Assembly: GCF_000003605.2 (NCBI RefSeq)
Contig: NW_003147284.1
Location: forward strand, 141,994-194,419
Direction of reading: 5' to 3'
DNA from: Saccoglossus kowalevskii
Lineage: Eukaryota; Hemichordata; Enteropneusta; Harrimaniidae
Length of the DNA stretch: 52,426 nucleotides
Shown here: piece after piece, positions 10,805 to 22,620 of the stretch
Layout: each line of letters starts with the position of its first letter
Position numbering within the stretch: position 1 is the stretch's first letter
Made by a program: the position numbers and the translations under genes
Notes under the pieces: generated by a model
What the model was told of the DNA's origin: nothing
What the model saw: only the letters and a program-made list of their open reading frames with translations
Databases searched by the model: none

Positions 10805-11384
10805 CTCAAAACATAGCTTCCAAATAAGGCCATGTCACCCTGTCGTATATAGAATGCAGGGATAGGATAATAGCGGCATGGAGTGTTGAAGGCTTGGATG
10901 GATTGAAGCATTTGTAGAACAAACAAGGCGTCTTGTAGTCGGGGGTAGTACTTCAGCCGTCAAACTAGCATTGATTGCTCGATAGAAGTGACAAGAATTC
11001 AAGATTCAGAAAATTTATCAGTAAAATAATTTTGGATTTTGGCTCACTAGATAATTTGCATATTTATGGTTTAAAAATATAAAAGGAACTTATCATCACG
11101 GTTAGTTTCCTAAATATCGATCAATATTATCTTTATAATACACAATAAACACTTCCCAATCTACCCATACAAGGAATGCGTGAACAGACACGTCGCCTGT
11201 CTTGTATACTAACGAGATTTAGCGTAAACTGTCAAATGACTTTACTTGAAAAAAAGCCATATGCCTGTGATTCCACTACGTTGAATGATTGACTTACGGA
11301 AGTGGCTTGGTTCGATTACATCCGTATATAGCGCGTATATAGGCACACGTAACGCAGTAAGGTTATAATCGCCTACAACAAAAA

Positions 11385-11392
11385 TGACGTCA
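11385..11392. promoter_or_regulatory. TGACGTCA palindrome (CRE-type octamer)
   Basis: This is the fourth perfect TGACGTCA in the flank, in the context AAAATGACGTCACACAATG. No gene is near it. Confidence 0.2.
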
Positions 11393-11416
11393 CACAATGC
11401 CCTAATACGGATATTG

Positions 11417-11442
11417 ATATAATATAATATAATATAATATAT
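11417..11442. repeat. (ATAAT)n microsatellite
   Basis: About five uninterrupted 5-bp ATAAT-type units, pure A/T. Confidence 0.85.
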
Positions 11443-12272
11443 CCTACGGTGTCACATCTAAGGGGTACCTAGCTTGCTTTCATGTAGCAATATATATTTT
11501 TTATGAGTTGCGGTCACAGACCTTTTCAAACAAAGAAATCTGGTTTGGATAGAATTCCCAACGTCCCAATCGTGGGCAAGGTTTTTACATTACAATTAAT
11601 TTCTGAATACGGTCTGTAAATGGTATTCAATCCTCTGGAGAGTGTGCTTGATTGTTATCACAACCTTGGCAAATTATCGAGCCAAGCTCAGAGTACTGAG
11701 AGTCGGAGGAGGTCACACGAGCGTAAACCGCAAATACTGTATGTCGAAATGCAGATTTGTTTTTAACTAGGAAGTATCGAGCTGTATATCGCTGTACAGA
11801 ACTACAGATAGTATATTTCATTAAGAGTCGAAAAAATATCCTGATGATTGTCGGGTTAACTTTTATTTTATCACACCCAGTGTGTGCTGATTATATTTAC
11901 CTGTAGTGTCACGTGATGATGTGTTTTTCAAATCCGCCAATGGCAGGTAAATCTGTGATTCGACGTATTGCGAAATAAATACAGTGGATTAATTTAAAGC
12001 AAATTCGTGTATGTGGTTGATTTTGGCGTGTTGCCAACTAACCTTAAATTTAAATGAGCATCTCGATGACGTAATTGAACAAAAATCATGCATACTAGAA
12101 CCTCCAAATTATGTAATTTGAATATTAATTAGTATGTACTAAATCGATACATTGTGTCATCAGTTGGCATTCTGGTGGCCAGGTCGCGACGTAACGCTTA
12201 TGCTAGCAGTATTTTATATTTTGTAACCTATTAACTGATAATTTGGAAAATCAATTGCAAGAATTCATGGAA

Positions 12273-12328
12273 TAATTATGCAAATTTGCGTAGATACCAA
12301 TAATTATGCAAACTTGCCTAGATACTAA
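12273..12328. repeat. 28-bp tandem duplication with octamer-like core
   Basis: Two adjacent 28-base units (12273-12300 and 12301-12328) differ at three positions. Each contains TAATTATGCAAA; the first includes ATGCAAAT, the POU-family octamer, and the second has ATGCAAAC. This is a recent local duplication. A regulatory role is speculative because no gene is adjacent. Confidence 0.75.
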
Positions 12329-14366
12329 TATACTGCATTTTCTCTGTTGAATTGATTTCCCACCATTCATTTATTTCCATGTCTTTTTATTTCCAAGCTG
12401 CACACAATTGACATACTTAAAACTTTCTAGATTAATCACTAAACCATATGTACATACTTACACAACTCCTCTATCTTATATTGATATGTTCTCGTATAAT
12501 GTGTTTGTGTATGTATAACATATGTTACACGTCAACTGTACATTACACGATAAACAATACACAAATCTCAATCAGACCACAGTCAGCTGGCGTACAAATA
12601 TTAATAAAATAAATGCGATTAATTTAGCCTTATTTACTATATGTGGAAGCCATATTGAATACGGCTTAAAACTAAATACTAGTAAAGAGACAAGTTGACA
12701 AACGCGTTTTTCAGTTTGCTTCAAATACCAATCTTTCACAGCCAAATAAACCGGTCGGATCGCACCATCATTGATTAAGCCAACCGTTAACAAAACTGTA
12801 AGTCCATCGCTAATTGGCTCCTGATTTGGAAGACGAATTCTGTTTCAACTGCCCCCCGGGCAAATGTCCTTTGGATAATTAGGTATGTGTATGCAAGGGC
12901 TTTATTCACACAAAAAACTTCGGTCGCATTTTGTTAGACGGTCGGCTTAATGTTGTCAAAGTATTACTGTTTAAGAGCTGAGCACGTGATAATACACTAA
13001 ACATGTGCTTTTATGGTAAGATTAAAACAATTATTGAACAAAATAGAATCTGAAATGCAATGTTAATAAAATTAAATAGCTTTGTAAAATACTATCGATA
13101 AACAGCTTATTTTCGTTCCAATTTTGACTGTATTTTTCTGTTCAATGGACTAATAAACAGGTACAGTAATCATCCACGATGTTTCACTCCATAGATAGCT
13201 ATAAAAAGATATACTCAAAGATAATTTGACTGTTTTTCAGTCTTATGTGATTTAACATTATGTGCCTTCTCAAATACAAATTTGCTAGCATGGTGTCCCG
13301 ATGAACAACTGGGTCATAGGTCAGAAGTTGTATTCGACTTAGATTGTGTTCCTGTACATAAACGTTATTATATATAACGTACGACGCACTGTGTCGTATC
13401 AGGAAGACGGATCTCGTATTAGATGCCCTTGAATTAACTGGTGACGTTTTTGCATCACAATGCCATTGCTTGGACGCAGGTGCATGACATCATTTTCAGA
13501 TGTTAATCAGTTCGGGCGGTGATTCTATTCCATTACGTTGCATCAAACACGTTTTGTTACTTACAGCAAATAAAATAAACCTCCCTGTCTACTTAACGGT
13601 GTTATGGCAATATATATGACCTGTCTTCAATTCGAAATATTGTTCGTCTAGGAAAATTAGAATTTTGTGACCTTATCGGGTGATTGCAGATAGGGCGTTT
13701 TATAACTGACTTACATTAGGGTTACGCTGGCACGCTAAGTATAATAAGAAGGTGGGAGCACTAAATTTTTTAGTCAACATTTTAGAAAAAAAAATAAAAG
13801 TACAAGTTGAATGACTATTTAAAAATAGAGAAAAAAATGAAAGTGCACGCGCATCGATTTGAGGGGGGTGACTACGAAATGTGTTTCTAGGCCATAGCTG
13901 TTTATTCCATGTTTTTTACTTCCAATTCACGAATAAAGGATTTAATATTCTTACACACAGGCCGTATCCATAACATCCGATACTTTAGTTGTTATTTTAG
14001 TTACGCGATCATCGATCATCGTCTCGTTGAAACAATACATTACTAAGTAATCGAGTAACAAGTCGATGATTAGCATTGTGGGTATTGAATATCTTGCAAA
14101 TAAACGCTATACATGCCATGGGCATGGTGCATGGTGAATACAGGTACGGATCGAAAGTTATAGCACAGTGAGTCCCTCTATAGAGATAGAAGGAATGTGG
14201 TTACGACATTGTACACTCATCTATATATGAAGTATATTCACATTTCTATATAATGAAAGATGTTGTGAGTATAATTTTATCAGCACCAACACGTAATTCA
14301 TTAAACGCGCATTTATTTTGTCATTTCAGATTTATTGATCTAACTATGCGCAGTAATTTTATAATC

Positions 14367-14389
14367 ATATCAATATCCATATCAATATC
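14367..14389. repeat. Two 12-bp tandem units
   Basis: ATATCAATATCC is followed directly by a second near-identical unit. It is a simple low-copy repeat. Confidence 0.6.
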
Positions 14390-15125
14390 AGTAGGAATCG
14401 CCATTCCACCACTGTTAATTAATTGAAACCGTATTGCAGACTTTTGCGCGTACGATTTTCCAACCAAACTTGTATTTTTATGCGTTGTAGCGATGATCTA
14501 AGCCAGGAAGACAAAGACGAACCAACAGAAGATCGGAGGGATCGGTCATATTTCCCCTCTCGGTATATTTGTCAGAGGGGGTCGTGGGAATGTGCTGTTG
14601 GCACATATAATAATGCTGGTTGGAAAACAAAGCAAACAATTGTATCCCAGTGCTTCTGTCTATTACGTCGAATATTTTTACCTAAAAGTCAGCGATTGAG
14701 ATAAATTGAATAATGCATTGACACTTTCTACTCGACGTAGTAAAAGGAATAACTGAATAAAAAAAGGGTTAACGTCCTTGCTGACTAAGTCTCATTGTTT
14801 ATGATATACACGAACCGCGTTTCGTGCATTGCCCTTCTAAATCGAATTAATTGAAATTCTGTCATTTGAAACAGGTTGAATATGATTGAGTGGGATGTAA
14901 GAACGCATTGCCGATTGCAAAGATTGACTTTGTTCACTTTCTGTAAAGACCATTTGAAATCAGCAAGGCAGTTTGCCCTCTCTTATTTGCGTTACATAGT
15001 ACTTGTACGTTTGACAAACGCCTACTTCCCGAGACCGCTTTGTTTTCCCACTGGACTGTGACCTGAGATCATAGTGCTCACCATATTTTTAAAATACTCA
15101 CGACAATCACCGAGCGAAATCTGCT

Positions 15126-15464
15126 CAATGTGAAACTAACACGGCGCTCAGCACACGCAACAAGGAACCGGCGTTAATCTAATACAACGTGAAAATAATA
15201 AGCTAAGACAAAGTGAAACCTGCACGGCGCTGAGCTAATCTAACATAAACCTAGCACACCGCTAATCTAATACAAACTGAAACTTACAAGTCGAATAAGC
15301 TAATACAAAGTGAAATTGACACGGTTCTAAGCTAATAACAACATAAAACTATCACATCACTAATCTAATAGACTTACATGGCACTAAGTTAGTACAAGAT
15401 GAAACTAGCACACCGCTATTAATAGAAAATGAAAAATACATGTCGCTAATACAACTCAGCTAAT
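15126..15464 (+). repeat. Diverged left edge of the 32-bp satellite
   Basis: From 15126 (CAATGTGAAACTAACACGG) the sequence is recognisable as copies of the 32-bp monomer, but each carries many substitutions and indels. Recurring landmarks are GTGAAAC or its variants, CACGGCGCT or CACACCGCT, and CTAATCTAAT or GCTAAT. Several copies have ACTAAC and CGGCG where the main array has ACAAAC and CGACG, which may be the older state. High divergence at the array boundary is expected when unequal exchange homogenises the interior but not the ends. No gene lies here. Confidence 0.85.
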
Positions 15465-17613
15465 ACCAAATGGGACTAACACGGCGCTAAGCTAATGCAA
15501 CGTGAAACAAACACGACGCTAAGGTAATGCAACGTGAAACAAACACGACGCTAAGGTAATGCAACGTGAAACAAACACGACGCTAAGCTATTGCAACGTG
15601 AAACACACACGACGCTAAGCTAATGCAACGTGAAACAAACACGACGCTAAGGTAATGCAACGTGAAACAAACACGACGCTAAGCTATTGCAACGTGAAAC
15701 AAACACGACGCTAAGCTAATGCAACGTGAAACAAACACGACGCTAAGCTAATGCAACGTGAAACAAACACGACGCTAAGCTAATACAACGTGAAACAAAC
15801 ACGACGCTAAGCTAATGCAACGTGAAACAAACACGACGCTAAGCTAATGCAACGTGAAACAAACACGACGCTAAGCTAATGCAACGTGAAACAAACACGA
15901 CGCTAAGCTAATGCAACGTGAAACAAACATAACGCTAAGCTAATACAACGTGAAACAAACACGACGCTAAGCTAATGCAACGTGAAACAAACACGACGCT
16001 AAGCTAATGCAACGTGAAACAAACACGACGCTAAGCTAATGCAACGTGAAACAAACACGACGCTAAGCTAATGCAACGTGAAACAAACACGACGCTAAGC
16101 TAATGCAACGTGAAACAAACACGACGCTAAGCTAATACAACGTGAAACAAACACGACGCTAAGCTAATGCAACGTGAAACAAACACGACGCTAAGCTAAT
16201 GCAACGTGAAACAAACATAACGCTAAGCTAATGCAACGTGAAACAAACACGACGCTAAGCTAATGCAACGTGAAACAAACACGACGCTAAGCTAATGCAA
16301 CGTGAAACAAACACGACGCTAAGCTAATGCAACGTGAAACAAACACGACGCTAAGCTAATGCAACGTGAAACAAACACGACGCTAAGCTATTGCAACGTG
16401 AAACAAACACGACGCTAAGCTAATGCAACGTGAAACAAACGCGACGCTAAGCTAATGCAACGTGAAACACACACGACGCTAAGCTAATGCAACGTGAAAC
16501 AAACACGACGCTAAGCTAATGCAACGTGAAACAAACACGACGCTAAGCTAATGCAACGTGAAACAAACATAACGCTAAGCTAATGCAACGTGAAACAAAC
16601 ACGACGCTAAGCTAATGCAACGTGAAACAAACACGACGCTAAGCTAATACAACGTGAAACAAACGCGACGCTAAGCTAATGCAACGTGAAACAAACACGA
16701 CGCTAAGCTAATGCAACGTGAAACAAACATAACGCTAAGCTAATGCAACGTGAAACAAACACGACGCTAAGCTAATGCAACGTGAAACAAACACGACGCT
16801 AAGCTAATACAACGTGAAACAAACACGACGCAAAGCTAATGCAACGTGAAACAAACATAACGCTAAGCTAATGCAACGTGAAACAAACACGACGCTAAGC
16901 TAATGCAACGTGAAACAAACATAACGCTAAGCTAATGCAACGTGAAACAAACACGACGCTAAGCTATTGCAACGTGAAACAAACGCGACGCTAAGCTAAT
17001 GCAACGTGAAACAAACACGACGCTAAGCTAATGCAACGTGAAACAAACACGACGCTAAGCTAATGCAACGTGAAACAAACACGACGCTAAGCTAATGCAA
17101 CGTGAAACAAACATAACGCTAAGCTAATGCAACGTGAAACAAACACGACGCTAAGCTAATGCAACGTGCAACAAACACGACGCTAAGCTAATGCAACGTG
17201 AAACAAACATGACACAAAGCTAATGCAACGTGAAACAAACACGACGCGAAGCTAATGCAACGTGAAACAAACACGACGCTAAGCTAATGCAATGTGATAC
17301 AAACACTACGCTAAGCTAATGCAACGTGAAACAAACACGACGCTAAGCTAATGCAACGTGAAACAAACACGACGCTAAGCTAATGCAACGTGAAACAAAC
17401 ACGACGCTAAGCTAATGCAACGTGAAACAAACACGACGCTAAGCTAATGCAACGTGAAACAAACACGACGCTAAGCTAATGCAACGTGAAACAAACACGA
17501 CGCTAAGCTAATGCAATGTGATACAAACACGACGCTAAGCTAATGCAACGTGAAACAAACACGACGCTAAGCTAATGCAATGTGATACAAACACGACGCT
17601 AAGCTAATGCAAC

Positions 17614-17960
17614 GTGATACAAACGCGACGCTAAGCTAATACAACGTGAAACAAACGCGACGCTAAGCTAATGCAATGTGATACAAACACGACGCTAAGC
17701 TAATACAACGTGAAACAAACGCGACGCTAAGCTAATACAACGTGAAACAAACACGACGCTAAGCTAATGCAACGTGAAACAAACACGACGCTAAGCTAAT
17801 GCAACGTGAAACAAACACGACGCTAAGCTAATGCAACGTGAAACAAACATAACGCTAAGCTAATGCAACGTAAAACAAACACGACGCTAAGCTAATGCAA
17901 TGTGATACAAACACTACGCTAAGCTAATGCAACGTGAAACAAACACGACGCTAAGGTAAT
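17614..17960 (+). repeat. Satellite haplotype block P (copy 1 of 4)
   Basis: Linked variants run in order: GTGATAC with CGCGACG, TACAACG with CGCGACG, AATGTGATAC, TACAACG with CGCGACG, then CATAACG, GTAAAAC, AATGTGATAC with CACTACG, and AAGGTAATG. The same opening recurs at 21614, 22895 and 24911, offsets of 125, 40 and 63 whole units after correcting known indels. The copy at 22895 keeps the series to AAGGTAATG with the same 339-base spacing. Confidence 0.8.
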
Positions 17961-18240
17961 GCAACGTGAAACAAACACGACGCTAAGCTAATACAACGTG
18001 AAACAAACACGACGCTAAGCTAATGCAATGTGAAACAAACATAACGCTAAGCTAATGCAACGTGAAACAAATACGACGCTAAGCTAATGCAATGTGAAAC
18101 AAACGCGACGCTAAGCTAATGCAACGTGAAACAAACATAACGCTAAGCTAATGCAACGTGAAACAAACATAACGCTAAGCTAATGCAACGTGAAACAAAT
18201 ACGACGCTAAGCTAATGCAATGTGAAACAAACGCGACGCT
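17953..18240 (+). repeat. Satellite haplotype block Q (copy 1 of 3)
   Basis: The series AAGGTAATG, TACAACG, AATGTG with CATAACG, AAATACG, AATGTG with CGCGACG, CATAACG twice, AAATACG recurs around 35.2-35.45 kb and 51.3-51.53 kb. It shows copying across the full span of the array. Confidence 0.75.
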
Positions 18241-18775
18241 AAGCTAATGCAACGTGAAACAAACACGACGCTAAGCTAATGCAACGTGAAACAAACGCGA
18301 CGCTAAGCTATTGCAACGTGAAACAAACACGACGCTAAGCTAATGCAACGTGAAACAAACACGACGCTAAGCTAATGCAACGTGAAACAAACACGACGCT
18401 AAGCTAATGCAACGTGAAACAAACACGACGCTAAGCTAATGCAACGTGAAACAAACACGACGCTAAGCTAATGCAACGTGAAACAAACACGACGCAAAGC
18501 TAATGCAACGTGAAACAAACACGACGCTAAGCTAATGCAACGTGAAACAAACACGACGCTAAGCTAATGCAACGTGAAACAAACACGACGCAAAGCTAAT
18601 GCAACGTGAAACAAACACGACGCTAAGCTAATGCAACGTGAAACAAACACGACGCTAAGCTAATGCAACGTGAAACAAACACGACGCTAAGCTAATGCAA
18701 CGTGAAACAAACACGACGCTAAGCTAATGCAACGTGAAACAAACACGACGCTAAGCTAATGCAACGTGAAACAAA

Positions 18776-18960
18776 CATGACGCTAAGCTAATGCAACGTG
18801 AAACAAACACGACGCTAAGCTAATGCAACGTGAAACAAACACGACGCTAAGCTAATGCAACGTGAAACAAACACGAAGCTAAGCTAATGCAACGTGAAAC
18901 AAACGCGACGCTAAGCTAATGCAACGTGAAACAAATACGAGGCTAAGCCAATTCAACGTG
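18776..18960 (+). repeat. Satellite haplotype block R (copy 1 of 4)
   Basis: CATGACG, then 98 bases later ACGAAGC, then CGCGACG, then TACGAGGCTAAGCCAATTC. The same order and spacing recur at 33777, 42281 and 49993. Indel-corrected offsets are 469, 266 and 241 units. Confidence 0.85.
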
Positions 18961-20282
18961 AAACAAACACGACGCTAAGCTAATGCAACGTGAAACAAAC
19001 ACGACGCTAAGCTAATGCAACGTGAAACAAACACGACGCTAAGCTAATGCAACGTGAAACAAACACGACGCTAAGCTAATGCAACGTGAAACAAACACGA
19101 CGCTAAGCTAATGCAACGTGAAACAAACACGACGCTAAGCTAATGCAACGTGAAACAAACACGACGCTAAGCTAATGCAACGTGAAACAAACACGACGCT
19201 AAGCTAATGCAACGTGAAACAAACACGACGCTAAGCTAATGCAACGTGAAACAAACATAACGCTAAGCTAATGCAACGTGAAACAAACACGACGCTAAGC
19301 TAATGCAACGTGAAACAAACACGACGCTAAGCTAATGCAACGTGAAACAAACATGACGCTAAGCTAATGCAACGTGAAACAAACACGACGCTAAGCTATT
19401 GCAACGTGAAACAAACACGGAGCTAAGCTAATGCAATGTGAAACAAACACTACGCTAAGCTAATGCAACGTGATACAAACACGACGCAAAGCTAATGCAA
19501 CGTGAAACAAACATGACGCTAAGCTAATACAACGTGAAACAAACACGACGCTAAGCTAATGCAACGTGAAACAAACACGACGCAAAGCTAATGCAACGTG
19601 AAACAAACACGACGCTAAGCTAATGCAACGTGAAACAAACACGACGCTAAGCTAATGCAACGTGAAACAAACACGACGCTAAGCTAATGCAACGTGAAAC
19701 AAACACGACGCTAAGCTAATGCAACGTGAAACAAACACGACGCTAAGCTAATGCAACGTGAAACAAACACGACGCTAAGCTAATGCAACGTGAAACAAAC
19801 ATAACGCTAAGCTAATGCAACGTGAAACAAACACGACGCTAAGCTAATGCAACGTGAAACAAACACGACGCTAAGCTAATGCAACGTGAAACAAACATGA
19901 CGCTAAGCTAATGCAATGTGAAACAAACACGACGCAAAGCTAATGCAACGTGAAACAAACACGACGCTAAGCTAATGCAACGTGAAACAAACACGACGCT
20001 AAGCTAATACCAAATGGGACTAACACGACGCTAAGCTAATGCAACGTGAAACAAACACGACGCTAAGCTAATGCAACGTGAAACAAACACGACGCTAAGC
20101 TAATGCAACGTGAAACAAACACGACGCTAAGCTAATGCAACGTGAAACAAACACGACGCTAAGGTAATGCAACGTGAAACAAACACGACGCTAAGCTAAT
20201 GCAACGTGAAACAAACACGACGCTAAGCTAATGCAACGTGAAACAAACACGACGCTAAGCTAATGCAACGTGAAACAAACAC

Positions 20283-20940
20283 GACACTAAGCTAATGCAA
20301 CGTGAAACAAACGCGACGCTAAGCTAATGCAACGTGAAACAAACATGACGCTAAGCTAATGCAACGTGAAACAAACACGACGCTAAGCTAATGCAACGTG
20401 AAACAAACACGACACTAAGCTAATGCAACGTGAAACAAACGCGACGCTAAGCTAATGCAACGTGAAACAAACACGACGCTAAGCTAATGCAACGTGAAAC
20501 AAACGCGACGCTAAGCTAATGCAACGTGAAACAAACGCGACGCTAAGCTAATGCAACGTGAAACAAACATAACGCTAAGCTAATGCAACGTGAAACAAAC
20601 ACGACGCTAAGCTAATGCAACGTGAAACAAACACGACGCTAAGCTAATGCAACGTGAAACAAACATAACGCTAAGCTAATGCAACGTGAAACAAACACGA
20701 CGCTAAGCTAATGCAACGTAAAACAAACACGACGCTAAGCTAATGCAACGTGAAACAAACGCGACGCTAAGCTAATGCAACGTGAAACAAACACGACGCT
20801 AAGCTAATGCAACGTGAAACAAACACGACGCTAAGCTAATGCAACGTGAAACAAACACGACGCTAAGCTAATGCAACGTGAAACAAACACGACGCTAAGC
20901 TAATGCAACGTGAAACAAACATAACGCAAAGCTATTGCAA
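20283..20940 (+). repeat. Satellite block S (copy 1 of 2)
   Basis: A series with GACACTAAG, CGCGACG, CATGACG, GACACTAAG and further CGCGACG and CATAACG monomers, ending in CATAACGCAAAGCTATTG, recurs at 26172-26955. The offset is 184 units at the start; four extra units are present before the end of the second copy. Confidence 0.75.
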
Positions 20941-22380
20941 CGTGAAACAAACACGACGCTAAGCTAATGCAACGTGAAACAAACATGACGCTAAGCTAAT
21001 GCAACGTGAAACAAACACGACGCTAAGCTAATGCAACGTGAAACAAACACGACGCTAAGCTAATGCAACGTGAAACAAACACGACGCTAAGGTAATGCAA
21101 CGTGAAACAAACACGACGCTAAGCTAATGCAACGTGAAACAAACACGACGCTAAGCTAATGCAACGTAAAACAAACACGACGCTAAGCTAATGCAACGTG
21201 AAACAAACACGACGCTAAGCTAATGCAACGTGAAACAAACACGACGCTAAGCTAATGCAACGTGAAACAAACACGACGCTAAGCTAATGCAACGTGAAAC
21301 AAACACGACGCTAAGCTATTGCAACGTGAAACAAACACGACGCTAAGCTAATGCAACGTGAAACAAACACGACGCTAAGCTAATGCAACGTGAAACAAAC
21401 ACGACGCTAAGCTAATGCAACGTGAAACAAACACGACGCTAAGCTAATGCAACGTGAAACAAACACGACGCTAAGCTAATGCAACGTGAAACAAACACGA
21501 CGCTAAGCTAATGCAATGTGATACAAACACTACGCTAAGCTAATGCAACGTGAAACAAACACGACGCTAAGCTAATGCAACGTGAAACAAACACGACGCT
21601 AAGCTAATGCAACGTGATACAAACGCGACGCTAAGCTAATACAACGTGAAACAAACGCGACGCTAAGCTAATGCAATGTGATACAAACACGACGCTAAGC
21701 TAATACAACGTGAAACAAACGCGACGCTAAGCTAATACAACGTGAAACAAACACGACGCTAAGCTAATACAACGTGAAACAAACACGACGCTAAGCTAAT
21801 GCAACGTGAAACAAACACGACGCTAAGCTAATGCAACGTGAAACAAACGCGACGCTAAGCTATTGCAACGTGAAACAAACACGACGCTAAGCTAATGCAA
21901 CGTGAAACAAACACGACGCTAAGCTAATGCAACGTGAAACAAACACTACGCTAAGCTAATGCAACGTGAAACAAACACGACGCTAAGCTAATGCAACGTG
22001 AAACAAACACGACGCTAAGCTAATGCAACGTGAAACAAACACGACGCTAAGCTAATGCAACGTGAAACAAACACGACGCTAAGCTAATGCAACGTGAAAC
22101 AAACACGACGCTAAGCTAATGCAACGTGAAACAAACACGACGCTAAGCTAATGCAACGTGAAACAAACACGACGCTAAGCTAATGCAACGTGAAACAAAC
22201 ACGACGCTAAGCTAATGCAACGTGAAACAAACACGACGCTAAGCTAATGCAACGTGAAACAAACACGACGCTAAGCTAATGCAACGTGAAACAAACACGA
22301 CGCTAAGCTAATGCAACGTGAAACAAACACGACGCTAAGCTAATGCAACGTGAAACAAACACGACGCTAAGCTAATGCAA

Positions 22381-22620
22381 CGTAAAACAAACACGACGCT
22401 AAGCTAATGCAATGTGAAACAAACACGAGGCTAAGCTAATGCAACGCGAAACAAACACGACGCTAAGCTAATGCAACGCGAAACAAACACGACGCTAAGC
22501 TAATGGAGCGTAAAACAAACACTACGGCTAAGCTAATGCAACGTGCAACAAACACGACGCTAAGCTAATTCAACGTGAAACAAACACGACGCTAAGCTAA
22601 TGCAGCGTGAAACAAACATA
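22381..22620 (+). repeat. Satellite block T (copy 1 of 2), with a shared 1-base insertion
   Basis: A series of rare monomers (GTAAAAC, ACGAGGC, two GCAACGCG, TGGAGCG with CTACGGCTAAG, GTGCAAC, AATTCAACG, GCAGCG) is repeated in the same order at 36710-36950. Both copies carry the same extra G that makes one monomer 33 bases. The offset is 448 units. Confidence 0.9.

Larger units (their letters stand above)
10805..15125. other. AT-rich non-coding stretch leading to the satellite
   Basis: I find no convincing gene in 4.3 kb. The frames at 11627-11821, 12572-12793, 14423-14704 and 14876-15061 (61 to 93 codons) lack domains. The 93-codon frame starts at TTG; it has a possible splice acceptor (TTTTTATGCGTTGTAG) just before a hydrophilic segment at about 14491, but no clear donor, so an exon is only a remote possibility. 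Small repeats are listed separately. Confidence 0.5.

Noticed and set aside
11309-11325. tRNA B-box-like GGTTCGATTAC
   Set aside because: No A box or pairing stems lie at the right distance on that strand.
11323-11343. CGTATATAG written twice in tandem
   Set aside because: It is too short (two 11-base units) to distinguish from chance in AT-rich DNA.
14423-14704. 93-codon ORF as an exon or gene
   Set aside because: It starts with TTG, has no known domain, and although a splice-acceptor-like tract precedes its hydrophilic part, no matching donor or neighbouring exon is visible.
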